DNA of 64,000 bases from Girardinichthys multiradiatus (GCF_021462225.1 NC_061806.1:29373644-29437643); one strand, 5' to 3'. Counted from the first letter of the stretch, positions 1 through 12,905 are shown. Numbers and translations: made by a program. Notes: a model not told the origin generated them from the letters alone.

Positions 1-789
1 AGGGGGATCACACTCCTCAGCCTCCCTGGTAAGGCCGACGCCAGGGTATTGGAAAGGAGAGTCCGACCAATGGTCGAACCTCAGCTTCAGGAGGAGCAGT
101 GTGGTTTTCGTCCCGGCCGTGGAACACTGGACCAGCTCTATACCCTCTACAGGGTGCTCGAGGGTTCATGGGAGTTTGCCCAACCGGTTCACATGTGTTT
201 TGTTGACCTGGAGAAGGCATTCGACTGTGTCCCTCGTGATGCCCTGTGGGGGGTGCTCCAGGAGTATGGAATCGGGGGCCCTTTATTATGGGCCATCCGG
301 TCCCTGTACGAGCGGAGCAGGAGTTTAGCCCGCATTGCCGGCACTAAGTCGGACCTGTTCCCAGTGCATGTTGGACTCCGGCAGGGCTGCCCTTTGTCAC
401 CGGTCCTGTTCATAACTTTTATGGACAGGATTTCTAGACGCAGCCAAGGGCCGGAGGGGGTCTGGTTTGGGGACCAGTGGATTTCGTCTCTTCTTTTTGC
501 GGATGACGTGGTCCTGCTGGCCCCCTCTAGCCAAGACCTACAGCATGCGCTGTGGCGGTTCGCAGCCGAGTGTGAAGTGGCTGGGATGAGGATCAGCTCC
601 TCCAAGTCCGAGGCCATGGTACTCGACCGGAAAAGGGTGGCTTGTCCTCTTCAGGTTGGAGGGGAGTTCCTGCCTCAAGTGGAGGAGTTTAAGTATCTCG
701 GGGTCTTGTTCACGAGTGAGGGAAGAATGGAGCGGGAGATCGACAGACGGATCGGTGCGGCTGCCACAGTAATGGGGGCACTGAGCTGA
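1..789 (+). pseudogene. reverse transcriptase fragment of Rex3-like LINE
   Basis: An open frame runs from base 1 to a stop at 787-789. The first Met is at 49, but the frame is open upstream, so this is an internal part of ORF2 and not a true start. Counting from that Met, motif A reads FVDLEKAFD (residues 51-59), the LRQGCPLSPVLF block lies at 110-121, and the catalytic FADD box is at 150-153. The enzyme would copy the element's RNA at a nicked target (target-primed reverse transcription). The frame ends at ELS-like sequence, where about nine residues of the usual connection are missing and the reading frame shifts; the remaining C-terminus follows in other frames to about 1240. Inactive as it stands. 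Confidence 0.85.
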
Positions 790-1259
790 GCCGAAAAGCA
801 AAGCTCTCAATTTACCGGTCGGTCTACATTCCTACCCTCACCTATGGCCATGAACTTTGGGTCATGACCGAAAGAACAAGATCCCGGATACAAGCGGCTG
901 AAATGAGCTTCCTCCGTAGGGTGGCCGGGCACTCCCTTAGAGATAGGGTGAGGAGCTCGGAGTAGAGCCGCTGCTCCTCCACATCGAGAGGAGCCAGTTG
1001 AGGTGGCTCGGGCATCTATACCGGATGCCTCCGGGACGCCTTCCTCGGGAGGTGTTCCAGGCACTTCCCACCGGGAGGAGGCCCAGGACACGGCCCAGGA
1101 CACGCTGAAAGGACTATGTCTCTCGGCTGGCCTGGGAACGCCTTGGGCTCCCCCTGGAGGAGCTGGAGGAGGTGTCTGGAGAGAGGGACGTCTGGGCGTC
1201 TCTGCTGAGTCTGCTGCCCCCGCGATCCGGTCCCGGATATGCGGAAGACGACGAACGAA
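1..1259 (+). mobile_element. Rex3-like (RTE-clade) LINE, 3' half
   Basis: This is the 3' half of a non-LTR retrotransposon whose 5' part lies left of the window. The first frame encodes reverse transcriptase. After about 789 the similarity to the family continues in other frames: connection region, then a C-terminal part rich in Trp, Arg and Leu ending near 1240 with a LLPPR-type end. The element ends in a short ACGA-like tail followed by a TA microsatellite, as expected for RTE elements with simple 3' repeats. The stretch at 382-402 fits, from memory, the conserved site commonly used to detect fish Rex3. The copy is dead: a small deletion at about 786 and several later frame changes. L1 or CR1 is unlikely given the C-terminus. 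Confidence 0.85.
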
Positions 1260-1261
<2 letters not shown>

Positions 1262-1307
<46 letters not shown>

Positions 1308-1308
1308 T
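1262..1308. repeat. (TA)n microsatellite at the LINE 3' end
   Basis: About 47 bp of alternating TA with one G interruption, directly after the LINE tail. It probably grew from the element's simple-repeat 3' end. The repeat creates fake open frames of alternating Tyr and Ile. Confidence 0.95.
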
Positions 1309-1898
1309 CTACAATAATTGTCTGCCCCCACTTGAAAGGTTTCTCTGTGAGTTTGCATGAGGCTTGCAGTTTGCATTGTGATATTGTCCATCATGTGTGA
1401 CCTGAAGATGTTACAGTGGAAAGGTCAATGAAAACTGCAGAGCAAGACAACCCGACCTCATGCAGACCAACAATGCAGCCTGTGTCAAACTCCATCAAGT
1501 GGTGGAAATGGTTTCTGTTGTGTCTAATGCATCTTCTGTGTCTGGTGATGTTAAGTCCCTGCTATAACTAACTGTTAAATGCTCTGGGGGCTGCCAGAAA
1601 ACATGTGTGCTTCACTCATAAAGCCACCTCTAATGAGTTCTGGGGTCCTTTCTTGACTGTCCAAGTCCTGGCAAACTGAACCATTTACAATCCCATCTCT
1701 GGTCTGCAGAAATATATTTATTTGAGGGGGTTAACTTCCTCAAAGACATAACAGAAAACATCAAGCTGCTAATATTAATATTTACTGAGATGAACCTGTA
1801 CATCTCAGTAAATCAGAATATACATTACAATGAAGCTTGTTTGTCATACATTTTAAAACATACTTTCATGAAAGTTTTTTTCAATTGTTTTTAAATGT
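1309..1898. other. no recognisable feature
   Basis: Unique-looking AT-rich sequence without a supported gene or repeat. Confidence 0.5.
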
Positions 1899-2036
1899 CA
1901 TGTTTTAATTGGCTGCTAGCGGAAAATTGTCATAATTAACAGAAATAAAGGCTTGAAAACATCAGTATGTATATAATTAAACTAAATAAATCTATAAATC
2001 AACTTTACAATATTATCATATATTGAGATGCATCCG
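1899..2036 (+). repeat. Tc1-type terminal repeat relic (copy A)
   Basis: Carries the core agaaataaaggcttgaaa followed by AT-rich sequence and a terminal ttgagatgcatc block. This is the right-end organisation of a common fish Tc1-like family. The same core occurs at 5366-5532 and at about 62640. No transposase sequence is attached here, so this is a solo end or heavily decayed copy. Confidence 0.6.
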
Positions 2037-2160
2037 TATATGTTTAAATCAAAGAAAGCTTACCTGGATTTTTATCTCACTAATTTTTAAACATTACAGA
2101 TTTGCAGGTATTCTCATCCTAAAGACATAATTACAGGTGGGCGTTTTAGTGTTTGTGTCT

Positions 2161-2361
2161 CTGGGGGCGACAGTGGCAGGAGTTTGTTCTGTAACCGGTG
2201 TGTTGCCGGTTCAAACCCCTGTTTTGTCCATCTCAGTCGTCCACCCACCTCTGTCAGTCTGCCTAATAGCATGTATGAATGGGTGGATGACTGATTGAAG
2301 TGTCAAGCCCTTTGGAGTATTCAGACTTGATAATGCGCTATACGAGTGCAGGCCATTTCTG
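2161..2361 (+). mobile_element. tRNA-derived SINE
   Basis: The head has an A-box-like stretch near 2173 and a good RNA polymerase III B box, ggttcaaaccc, at 2208-2218. The body is unrelated to tRNA. The 3' tail (gcgctatacgagtgcaggccattt, in two parts) closely resembles the tail of the SINE at 11827. No clean flanking duplication was seen. Confidence 0.7.
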
Positions 2362-3918
2362 TCTGCAGGTGATTTATTTCAGTCCAGACAAATTGTGGCG
2401 AACTGTTTGACCAATAATATCCTGAGTTTTAAGGTTAAAACAGACAGACCACAGAGGGAAAAGATGATTTGTTTTCTTCACTTTCATTTAACACCACAGC
2501 AACAATATTTTCTCATTTTGTGCACTCATCCATCACTTCCCACCTTTGTTAAAAACTCATCTCATCTTAATTGTTTCAGAAACCTCTCCTTTTATAAACT
2601 CTTGTATGCTTTGTTTTCTCCCTTGTCATCCACTCTCTCTGTCCATCTCATATCCACCTGCTCTCTCCCATTTATCTCTTACCTGTCTTCACTTTCTACT
2701 ATCCACTTAATTATCATCTAGACCTGGGTGGCAAATTGAAAAACGAGCGCTGTAACTTGGTGAACCACCTTCTGCTAACAAAGCATTAGTTTAGCTTTAA
2801 CATGTAAGTTTGCTTGTGATCAAACTGAACTTAAAGAAACTTGTAAATAAATAGTTATAAAAGCTGGCAAAAATTTTCAAGGTGAAAATTAATTCTGTAA
2901 GCTTGCATAAATAAAATTCTGTCCAACACTGCTTGCTTCCTCTTTAGCATCTCATTTACATTCCAGTTTTATTTCTAGGTGCATTTATTTGTTTTTGTAT
3001 CTTGGTAAAAGCATGAAATATATCCAACATCAGCTGACATGAATGTCCAATGAAAATATGAATACTGGTCTGCCAGAAAGTGTCATTGTTTCAGATGGAA
3101 ATGCCTTCCTAATTTTGTTTGTGTGTCTTAATGGAGAAAGTTTCATCCCTTCTAAAGGCAACATTAACTCCACTCATGTGGAAGTCTGTTGAGAAGCTCG
3201 AGAGAAGACTGGGAGCATATAACAGTCACAAGAAATTACTGAAGAGGCACCAAGAAAAAAAAGGCTTCACGCCAATGCTCAAAAGAAAGCAAAAGCATTC
3301 AGCGTTTGCTATAAAGGAAGACAGGTGGGAGGGAAAATAGAAAATAGATAAAAGGAGAGAAAACATGAGGAAGGACTGCAGCAGAAAGATGAACTTTCTC
3401 AAGAGCTCTTAAGCTCTTGTTATGCACTGTAATAAGAGGTAGTGTTTGCTGAGTTAACAGTACGAAGTGCAAAGGAGAGAAAACACATGAAATCCAAAGG
3501 GAGAAGAAGGAGGGCAGAGGGAGCGACTAAACACAGAAACAGACTCAATCACAGCAGAGAAGCATGAAGCCAGGAGAGAAATCATCTCACCACCCAAAAA
3601 AAGGAAATTAACAGAGGAACAGGGGAAGGTGTTCGGTCGTTTCCATTTATTATTACCATTAAATCTCCCTTATATCGGAGTACAATGTATTATTGTTTTA
3701 ACCCTTTCTGATTGATTTTTGACCTACATTTCTTTAATAAGGCACACAACTATTGCATCAGGGAAAAAGTAATTTAAGCAAGAGAATAATAGATCAAAAC
3801 AAAAACGTTCGTGACATTACAGGTAAGGTTAGAGTCTAACGTCTACGTTTATTGGCTCTTGGTTTCTGTTAATGTGTTTTACAACATATTGTATATCTAC
3901 CTCATGTTAAAATGATGA
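2362..3918. other. no gene recognised; purine-rich part
   Basis: No supported gene or named repeat. About 3180-3620 is strongly purine-rich on the + strand and gives spurious Lys/Arg-rich open frames (for example at 3119-3340). Confidence 0.5.
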
Positions 3919-5360
3919 TATATACTCGACCAAAAGTTTGGACACACCTTCATTCAAAGAGTTTTCTTTATTTTCATGACTATGAATATTGTAGCTTCAC
4001 ACTGAAGGCATCAAAACTATGAATTAACACGTGGAATTATATACTGAACAAAAAAGTGTGAAACAACTGAAAATATGTCTTATATTCTAGGTTCTTCAAT
4101 GTAGCCACCTTTTGCTCCGCTCATCTGGCGCAGCACCCCATCACTCTCCTTCTTGGTCAAATAGCCCTTACACAGCCTGGAGGTGTGTTTGGGGTCATTG
4201 TCCTGTTGAAAAATAAATTATGGTCCAACTAAACGCAAACTGGATGGAATAGCATGCCGCTGCAAGATGCTGTGGTAGCCATGCTGGTTCAGTATGCCTT
4301 CAATTTTGAATAAATCCCCAACAGTGTCACCAGCAAAGCAACCCCCACACCATCACACCTCCTCCTCCATGCTTCACGGTGGGAACCAGGCATGTAGAGT
4401 CCATCCGTTCACCTCTTCTGCGCCGCACAAAGACACGGTGGTTGGAACCAAAGATCTCAAACTTGGACTCATCAGACCAAAGCACAGATTTCCACTGGTC
4501 TAATGTCCATTCTTTGTGTTCTTTAGCCCAAACAAGTCTCTTCTGCTTGTTGCCTGTCCTCAGCAGTGGTTTCCTAGCTGCTATTTTACCATGAAGGCCT
4601 GATTCACACAGTCTCCTCTTAACAGTTGTTCTAGAGATGTGTCTGCTGCTAGAACTCTGTGTGGCATTGACCTGTTCTCTAACCTGAGCTGCTGTTAACC
4701 TGCGATTTCTGAGGCTGGTGACTCGGATGAACTTATTGTCCGCAGCAGAGGTGACTCTTGGTCTTCTTTTCCTGGGGCGGTCCTCATGTGAGCCAGTTTC
4801 TTTGTAGCGCTTGATGGTTTTTGCGACTGCACTTGAGGACACTTTCAAAGTTTTCCCAATTGTTCGGACTGACTGACCTTCATTTCTTAAAGTAATGATG
4901 GCCACTCGTTTTTCTTTACTTAGCTGCTTTTTTCTTGCCATAATACAAATTCTGACAGTCTATTCAGTAGGACTATCAGCTGTGTACTGTCTCCACCTCC
5001 TGCACAACGCAACTGATGGTCCCAACCCCATCTATAAGGCTTGAAATCCCACTTATTAAACCTGACAGAGCACACCTGTGAAGTGAAAACTATTTCAGGT
5101 GACTACCTCTTGAATCTCATCAACAGAATGCCAAGAGTGTGCGGAGCAGTAATCAAAGCAGAAGGTGGCTACTTTGAAGAACCTAGAATATAAGACATAT
5201 TTTCAGTTGTTTCACACTTTTTTGTTCAGTATATATTTCCACATGTGTTAATTCATATTTTTGATGCCTTCAGTGTGAAGCTACAATATTCATTATCATG
5301 AAAATAAAGAAAACTCTTTGAATGAGAAGGTGTGTCCAAACGTTTGGTCTGTACTGTATA
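3919..5360 (-). mobile_element. Tc1-like transposon with long inverted repeats
   Basis: About 1.44 kb. Long imperfect terminal inverted repeats of about 195 bp lie at 3919-4115 and about 5163-5360; the outer ends read (a)gaccaaa..gtttggacacacctt and its complement, flanked by TA-rich sequence. The transposase is on the minus strand. Upstream of its start, 5095-5175 contains an inverted copy of transposase C-terminal coding sequence, so the repeat overlaps coding sequence. The left end has lost the matching C-terminal region: the protein jumps from LRQM to the last AKGGY-like residues near 4118. That deletion removes the third catalytic residue, so this copy is dead even apart from its frameshift. 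Confidence 0.9.
4118..4941 (-). pseudogene. Tc1-like transposase, broken and internally deleted
   Basis: Starts at ATG 4941 (MARKKQLSKE). Residues about 8-60 form the paired-like helix-turn-helix DNA-binding region, followed by a basic KRRPR stretch. The first catalytic Asp is D157 in WSDESKFE. At about 4343 one extra base after VMVWG shifts the frame and gives a stop at 4327. In the next frame the protein continues (CFAGDTVGDL..), passes an in-frame TAA before the second catalytic block FIFQQDNDPKH near 4195, and reaches LRQM near 4125. The SPDLNPIE block with the third acidic residue is deleted. Normal relatives are about 340 residues. A dead cut-and-paste transposase of the IS630/Tc1/mariner superfamily. 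Confidence 0.9.
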
Positions 5361-5365
5361 TATAT

Positions 5366-5532
5366 ACATGTTTTCATTAGCTGTAAATGGAAAATCATCC
5401 TAGTTAACAGACATAAAGGCTTGAAAACATCAGTCTGTGTGGAATTAATCTATATGTGTTGCTTCAATTGGTGATGAAGTTACTGAAATAAATTAACTTC
5501 TCAATACTATTTTAATTTATTGAGTATGACTG
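5366..5532 (+). repeat. Tc1-type terminal repeat relic (copy B)
   Basis: Begins ttttcattagctgtaa and carries the core cataaaggcttgaaa, ending ttaatttattgagtatgactgta. It is the same right-end family as 1899-2036 and 62630-62760. It abuts the right end of the element at 3919-5360, so one Tc1 copy probably inserted next to or into an older one. Confidence 0.65.
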
Positions 5533-8500
5533 TAAATATAGAGCATATTCTTTGGAACTTGCACATGTTTAATTGATTTGCTATAGCTTCAATTTAACAG
5601 GAGTATGAATGTGTACCAAAAACTGCCATAGTTCAGGGCCCAAATAACATTTAAAGGGGCTGAATTGCTCAGACATTTTCTCAAACAAGGTTAATCTATC
5701 AGCAGGTCTATATTCTAAAATTTACAGGAGAATATCTTCTTTTTTCAAAGTGTTTCCTGCAAAAACCAGAGAACGTTTTTCATTGTGTTTTCTCACATTT
5801 CTGTATTTTAGAGATGGTGACCCACCGACTGCAGGAGGTACAGAAAAGCACCCGTCTGTAAGATGGAGAACAGCCCTTCCCTCAGCTTAAAATCAGGATG
5901 AGAAGAAAATAGTCATTTTAAAGGGGATATAAGGGGGAAGATAAAGGCAGAGAGCTGGTAAGGTGAGTTTTATATGATCATTTATTTAATGTTAAAGATG
6001 GAAACAATAATCTGAACTATGCAGGTGTTTCTGTTCACATGCAAACAGTGAAAGAGTCTTTTTTTAAATAGAAACTTAACAAAAGGCAACACTAATCACC
6101 TCCCTGGGGTAAATAAACAGAAAGGACTGAGCATGCCTCGTATTCACATTCATGGTTTGCATCAGCAACACCTAAACACTGAATCCCCGAGCTGATAAAC
6201 ATGTTTCTTAGGAGGAAAGCACAAGGAAGCGCTAATGAATGAACACCCAAAGAAAAACAAATTTAACGCATGATGGGATCCAGCAGAATGGATAAGTAAA
6301 AAAGTGAATAAATAAAATAATGTTGGGACTCTGGAAAATGAACTTTTGCATTATTCAGATTACAACAGCTCAATTTTCCCAATTGATGACCATGTAATTA
6401 TCACATTACCACGTATTAGCAATGGCTTAGTTTGGTCACGGAACATTTCTTTCACATGGGAAGTAATTTTCATTGTTAATTAGAGCGAAAAGGCGGCGAA
6501 ATGAAAAAGTGCAGATATGGCGAAATGTCGGTGCAATGAATGTTGTAAATATAATGAGGGACGCATAAGGAACAGCAAAGACAGTGATGCCATTTCTAAA
6601 CTTAACTCAATATCTGTGATCCTCCAGGGATGTCCTTTAAATGAAGCTGTGTCAAATATCAAAACATGTGTGCAGAGTTTACCTGCATATACAATTATCT
6701 TTTACCGAAACTGATCAAGAGATTCCTACTCAGTAATGTTAGAAGCGCTCACAGGTGAATGTCCAGAGTAAAACTTAATTTGGATCAAATGCAAATGACA
6801 GTTGGAAACTTCATTTGTGCAGAAAATGTTTTTGTTAAAAACAGACTGCCGTTGACCTGGGCTCTCCTAGAAGAAGCTAGGAGGAAGGTATGGAGCACCA
6901 GGAACTCTCTGAACTCTCTTGGTCCAAACGTGGACCAGTTTTAAAAGGAAAATTCTCCCATTATCAAGATGCATGAGTCAGAACAGTTCTAATGAGTTGC
7001 CTCATGTTTGATTTTACGCACCGAAAATATGGGCCTAAAAGCATCGAGTGCATTCATTAATTTCAGTCTGTAGTCCAACTTTTCTTGACTTTCCTTCACC
7101 ATGCCACTGCAACGTACGCTTTTTCACCATGTAAAACACTGAATTGTCTTGTTGCTAAAATGTACTATACAAATAAACTAAGTAATATTTTTAAACTGTT
7201 TTACAAATAAAATTCTGAAAGTATGATGTGCATTTGTATTCACTGCCTTTTAATCTGATATCCTTAACTGAAATTTAGTGCAATCGACTGCCTTCAGAGG
7301 TACATGCATTACTGCTGATTATCAATTATTGGACACATCATTCTTTAAAAATTTCAGTCGCAAAAAGGTTTGTTATTACTGTGCAGCTCCTATTTGCAAA
7401 ATAATAAAATGAGTCCTTTTTGTACCACTTCGCAATCACGTGCTTCTCTGTTCTCTAAAACAATTTGCATTAGAAAGCATCTGTAAAAGCCTGCTAGCAT
7501 GTGGATGACAGGTGAAAATGATAGATCACCTTTCTGTCCTCATTCTGAATGAAAGGCATCTCATGAAGGTGGTAATATAATATCATGGTAGTCTTGGAAC
7601 AAAGCAAGCCTTGTGTAATTTTAAAGACACTAGATCTGGACTTCCACATGTTATAAAGCTCATCCATCACTCCCTCTCTGGAGTTTAGCATTGGCAGAAA
7701 GTCTCAGGTTGTTTTCTGCTGTGATACTGAACGTAAACAGTATGAAATGGCATCTTCAGAAATACCATGAGAGGTTACCAGCCAGAAGATCTGAAGGCGG
7801 GGGGTTTTAGGGGAATTATATTCAGGCAGCTCCTGACTTGTTTTCCAGCACAAGTCCTCCGCCTCGCTTTTCTCATTTTATATCTCTACATCTCTATTCT
7901 ATTACCTTTTATCTCCCCTCTACCACTCTCTCTGTGTCTTACTCCTGAGCCAAGTATTTATCATGCAGGGAACACAGGAGGCGCTGCTCGGTAATATCTT
8001 CATTCCCCTACCCGCGGTTTTCCATTTTATTTTCGCTCCATCTCTCCCTGCTTTCCCGTTCCTGCCACAGAGATTACAGAAGTGGCTCTTACCAAGGTCT
8101 GTGCCTGCGAGACACCGAGAGACCTGAATGAGAAGTAGCAAAGAGACATGACACAACCTCAAATGAGTGTTTGAGGGACCATTAGTCATGGTTCACGTTT
8201 TTAGAAAGTTTTCTGTTGGAACCAAGATTGAACACACGTGTTAAACTAAAAATGATTAAATTTTGATAAATAAAATTGCTAATGCATGCACCGGTGTGCA
8301 AAAGTCTCGAGTCATCCCTTCAGGTATCACATTCTCACTGCATGATAACTGTAAGTAAAAGTATACCTTTTGAGGCCAGAAATATTTTCTAACAGCCAAA
8401 TTTATCTTCTTGTAACCAAGAGTAGAAAGAAACGCCAGCATAGCAGTGTGCAGCAACAGGTGAGGGAGGGGCAGCATTTTGTTACTTTATACAGGCAGAG

Positions 8501-8974
8501 AAAACTCCAGCATTTTTTGTGGTATCTCAATGAGTGAAAAAACAACATGGTGAAATCTTTTAGTGGTTTTGAAACTGCAAACCTTGCTGTACTCTGACAT
8601 TAATAACCAGCCTGGATTATTAGTTCTTCAGGCTTTCTGGACGTTTTTTAAATGTTTTTTTTAAGTCTTTCTTTTGCTGTTTTTTATTCATATTCATCAA
8701 AGGAATATGACCTCAGACCTAGAAGTCATCAGGCTCCTTAACACCAGTGATGAACAAGTGTGCAGACACATAACAGCTGGCAAAGAACCATTTTTATTGA
8801 GGGTCTTTAGAGGTCACAACACATAGAAAGTGAACCCTCCTAAGGTCTAAACAAAAACTATCTGGTCTTCATCAGATTTTAAAATGATTCAAATCCGACC
8901 TGAAGTGTATAAAACCGCCACCATGACTATATTTATTGAACATCAGTAAAGCCAAAATGAAAAAAACCTGTTGG
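5533..8974. other. no gene recognised
   Basis: AT-rich sequence without supported gene or named repeat. It includes a possible exon-like block at 5812-5962 (see findings). A sequence at about 8289 resembles a Tc1 end but is too short to call. Confidence 0.45.
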
Positions 8975-9010
8975 AAAAATAAATAAATAAATAAATAAAA
9001 AATAAAAATA
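8975..9010. repeat. (AAAT)n / A-rich tract
   Basis: Several aaat units followed by A-rich sequence; simple repeat. Confidence 0.8.
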
Positions 9011-10709
9011 ACTATGCTCCAAAAATCTTAGATCCATGTAACAATGTCAACATTTAAATTTGAGCATTCCAGTTTTCCAACTGGTGTTAGTTAAAGTCAA
9101 ACTGGTAGCACTTTAAATAAACAAAAATGTGAAATGTGAATAAAAAACTAAACACATTGGAAGCCAGAAGAACAAATGTAAAAGTGAAATGGCCACAAAA
9201 CACCTTTACAGAAGCTTAATAGTTTATCCTGCTACTTTTAAAGTTCTGACCGTTTGAACACATTTGAACCCCTAGGGTTACGTCAACAATATCTCCGAAA
9301 GCATAAAAACTCAGACACCTTTATCAGCATGTCACCATGTAAGATGCGCTCTTCATCCTTTTGAGAAGTGTTTATTCAGTTTATTTCTATAGAACTACAT
9401 TTTATCCCGACGCACATTAACAGACAAATGGGTCCAATTTATATCCAATGACAAAGGATCCAGTTTAGTTTAAACTGAATTTAAATCCACGTAAATATCA
9501 TACTCTGTTAAGATCCAACATGACGAAGATCTTGAGTTTACACTGGACCTTTCAATGCCTCAGCCTGTTAGGTTTGTGGTTTATATAAATACTATTAAAT
9601 ATATTTTATGTTTAAAATGATCTTAACATAAGACTCTGAATACTGACTATAAACAGAATTTCTATTATGAAATTTGTCAATCATTGTTCATCAGGGATTT
9701 ATGAATGGTCCACGCTTTCAACAGACACTAAAGCAGTCTCACAATCCATCTCCATATCCGTCCGTCCCGTCCCTTCCATCCATCCATCCATCCATCCATC
9801 CATTCCACTGCATGCAAATCTACCATAAATTCAAAAAGGTGTTTTTTCATTTATACCTTGAGATACAAAACTGTACAACCTTTACGTAAAAATGTGCAAC
9901 AACCTGTATTTTCTGCATTGAAAAGCACATTTTTATAAAATCACAGCAAACCTGTTCTTCTGTCTGTGTGCTTTTACAGCTTCTTTTTCTGCCTCGCAAA
10001 TCTTAGAATAAAGATGTCAGAAGTCAAAGCCTACACTTCAACCTTCTTTTTCTTTGGTTTTATTATTTAAGCTGTGCAGCATGAAAAATGTTATAAAAAT
10101 AACTTTTGTAAATCCTAATGATAGTGACTGAGAATGGTGTGCTTCTGAATTAACATTACATTGTGCATGAGACAAAACAAGCCCTCAGACAAGAGAGAGG
10201 TGTCAGTACAGCCTAACAGAGGTCAGAGACTCAGGGACTCGATGATTATAATTATTCGTGGAAGAAATTACTAGTTGATGAAAGAAAAGACAAAATCTTT
10301 AGTGGAGATCGTGAAAGGCAAATAAGGCTGGATGCTGCAGAAATAAAAAGCAGAAACATCACATTCTGCTTTGAAAGCAGCTCCAAATCACAAATTGTAG
10401 AGAAAAACGAGAGGAACGACATGGAAGGTAGGGACTCTTTCTTAATCCGCATTGCCAAAATTTCTCCAGAGCATCATAACACCCATGAGAAGATGATTTT
10501 GCTCTCAAAGGTAATGGATAGCAGGTCCTGCCTCAAGCATTTGGCAGCTCAAACCTCCAATTGCAGAATGCAGACAGTAATTAGCTCTTCAACCTCAGAG
10601 GACAAAGACTCAAACAACCAGACAGTCTCCGCCTGATTGCCAAAGCAGAAGAAAAGAGCAGCACGTTGACATGATTTAGGTTTATTCAGACAATGGACAC
10701 GCAGACACA
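9011..10709. other. no gene recognised
   Basis: Nothing supported apart from the short ATCC repeat listed separately. Confidence 0.45.
9776..9802. repeat. (ATCC)n microsatellite
   Basis: About six perfect ATCC units. Confidence 0.9.
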
Positions 10710-10714
10710 CAGTG

Positions 10715-11221
10715 TGTTATGATTTGGGGTTGTTTGGTTTATGGTTTCTGGGTTTTTGTTGGTCTTATTCACAGTTCAAGTTTTGAATCATGCTTCTGTT
10801 ATTTTCCTGGTCATGCTTTAGTTTTGTCGTCTCGTTCATGTTTTGTCAAGTTTGGTTTTCGGATCTGGTTATGCTTTTGCTTCATGTTTTTCTAGTTTCT
10901 GTTAGTTTGTGTTCAAGAGTCTCTGTTTTGCTCCAGCCACGTTTTGTTCTGTTAATTCGGGTCACCTGTACCTATTAATCTGTCTTCTTGTCTTCGCCTG
11001 GTTACACTCCATAAATACACACCTGTTCTGTCAATTATCGTGGAAACATTTCTCAAACCAAGTCTTGTTTTTTGATCATGCCATGCCTGTCTTGCCTGCC
11101 CGTTTGTTGTTTTGTTCCTGCCTCCTGCTGTGAGTGAGTTTTTGTTATTAAACCTTTTTCACTTACCATCACGCTGCCTGCTCGTCTGCATTCTGGGTCC
11201 TATATCTCGCAAGCCCTAACA
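10715..11221 (+). mobile_element. solo LTR with 5-bp target duplication
   Basis: 507 bp that starts TGTTATGATT and ends CCTAACA (TG..CA). It is flanked by identical CAGTG at 10710-10714 and 11222-11226, a 5-bp target duplication typical of Ty3/Gypsy-type and some other LTR elements. Inside are an ataaatac promoter-like box near 11010 and an ATTAAA polyadenylation signal at 11147-11152. There is no internal coding region or second LTR, so it is the product of LTR-LTR recombination. Open frames within it are chance frames. Confidence 0.85.
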
Positions 11222-11226
11222 CAGTG

Positions 11227-11826
11227 TGGAGAATAATGGAGCTGTAAAAACTAAAGGAGGCTTTGAGAAAACCTAGCTGTGTGACTGTGTGTGCTCTGAA
11301 GCCACCAGCTCATTTGATGTTTTCATGACCACTAAAGTTTTTATTACTGAACCTGATCATCAGCTCAAAGCCACGGTATGTGTGAGAGTAAGGGCCATCA
11401 CAGCCTGCATGGTGTTAATGGAGGGTAATGACACGGAGTTTAATTGTTGTGCTGGCAAATCTAGCATAAAGGGAGGCGTCGTCACTGAAATATATCTCAG
11501 CTAAAACACACTAACATGCATGTGCACACTTACACGCACTAAAACTGAGCAATATGCCACAGTTACACATTATTAACACTTTGAATACACATTAATAAAA
11601 CCTTGATCCAAAGGTGTTATAACCCGCTGAATGAGGTGGTGTGGAAAAATATGATAAAGGGTAATTAAGCAAAAACACTGGTAACAGAAGAAAAACTAAT
11701 TATACAGTTAATTAAAAACAGACATGGAAATTGAGGAACTTGCTTTCCTTATTTACAGATCTGCATAGGTGTAAAAAGAAGAAATGCAACAAAACCATTT
11801 ACACAATATTGCCAAAATGATTTGAA
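11227..11826. other. no recognisable feature
   Basis: Unique-looking sequence; no supported gene. Confidence 0.5.
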
Positions 11827-12083
11827 GGCGACTGTGGCTCCATAGGAAGAGTAGTTGTCTTGCAATCAGAAGGTTGTGGGTTCGATTCCAGCTTCCTCTT
11901 GCCATATGTCGATGTGCCCCTGGGCAAGGCACTTAACCTCAAGTTGCCTACCGATCTGCGTATCGGTATATGAATGTGTGAGCGTTAGTGAGTGCCATTG
12001 GGTGAATGTGGCACTAGTGTAAAGCGCTTTGAGCGGTCTGTATGACTGGAAAAGCGCTATATAAATTCAGTCCATTTACCATT
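11827..12083 (+). mobile_element. tRNA-derived SINE
   Basis: The tRNA-like head has an A-box-like region (tggctccataggaagag, from 11835) and a perfect B box GGTTCGATTCC at 11879-11889. The body contains tgggcaaggcacttaacc and tgtaaagcgctttgagc, typical of a widespread fish SINE. The tail gcgctatataaattcagtcc resembles that of the SINE at 2161. Transcription by RNA polymerase III is expected for an intact copy. Confidence 0.85.
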
Positions 12084-12109
12084 TGCCCACCCATTCAAAC
12101 TATTTAATT

Positions 12110-12905
12110 CTGGTGTTCCCATCATCTCCATGGTTTGGTGTGTAAATTCCCCCATGCCGGCATGCAGGCTGCCTTTTCTACTATTTGTGAAAAATTGGGT
12201 TGTTCTCAGGAGCTCAGTATTCCAGTGTGAGAGGATGCCACTTGTCCACAGTCGGCTATTATTTGTATTATAACAAAGTGGGAGCAATTTCGCACGACGG
12301 AGCAGAGGTCACCAACTTTCTAACGAGTCAAGAGCTACTTATCTCCATTGTGATGTGGCCCTCAGATTAGCTCAAGAACAGTGAGTAGAGAGCTTCATGG
12401 GATGGGTTTCCATGGGGAGTAGCTGCATCCAAGCCTTACATCACCAAGTACGGTGTAAATTGTCAGATCAAAAAGGGTAAAGCATGCCACCGCTGAACTG
12501 TGAAGCACTGGAGACATGTTCTCTGGAGCGATAAATCTTTTCCTCTTTGTCAGCCATTCCCATGGACAACTCTGGATTTGGTAGTTGCCAGGGGAACAGC
12601 ACTTCCCTAACTGCATTGTGTCAAGTGTAAAACTTGGTGCAGAGGGGTTAACATTATGCTGTGGTGCTGTATTTCAGGAGTTGGCTTGACTGGTTGGTGC
12701 CAATGAAAGGGATTCTTGTCTCCAAGACGTTGTGAACAATTCCAGTTGTTCCAATTTTGTGGGAACAATTTGAAGATTGTCCCTTTCAGTTGCAACATGA
12801 CTACACACCAGTGCACAAAGCAAGTAATAAATCCTACAGTCCAAGAATGTGATGTCTGAAGTTGATGTGTTTCTGATGACAAGTGACCCAGTGTAAGGCC
12901 GTATA
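12110..12905 (+). pseudogene. Tc1-like transposase fossil
   Basis: Translated pieces in shifting frames follow a well-known fish Tc1 family: a helix-turn-helix remnant with tattataacaaagtgg near 12270, the cagaggtcaccaactttct block at 12305, the cagattagctcaagaacagtg block at 12362, a degenerate WSDxS-like first catalytic block near 12520, and a second block around 12800 (gcaacatgactacacacc) that still shows the second Asp context. The third SPDLNPIE-like block is not recognisable after 12840. Many indels and stops; no terminal repeats assigned. It is old and inactive. Minus-strand open frames across it are shadows. Confidence 0.7.
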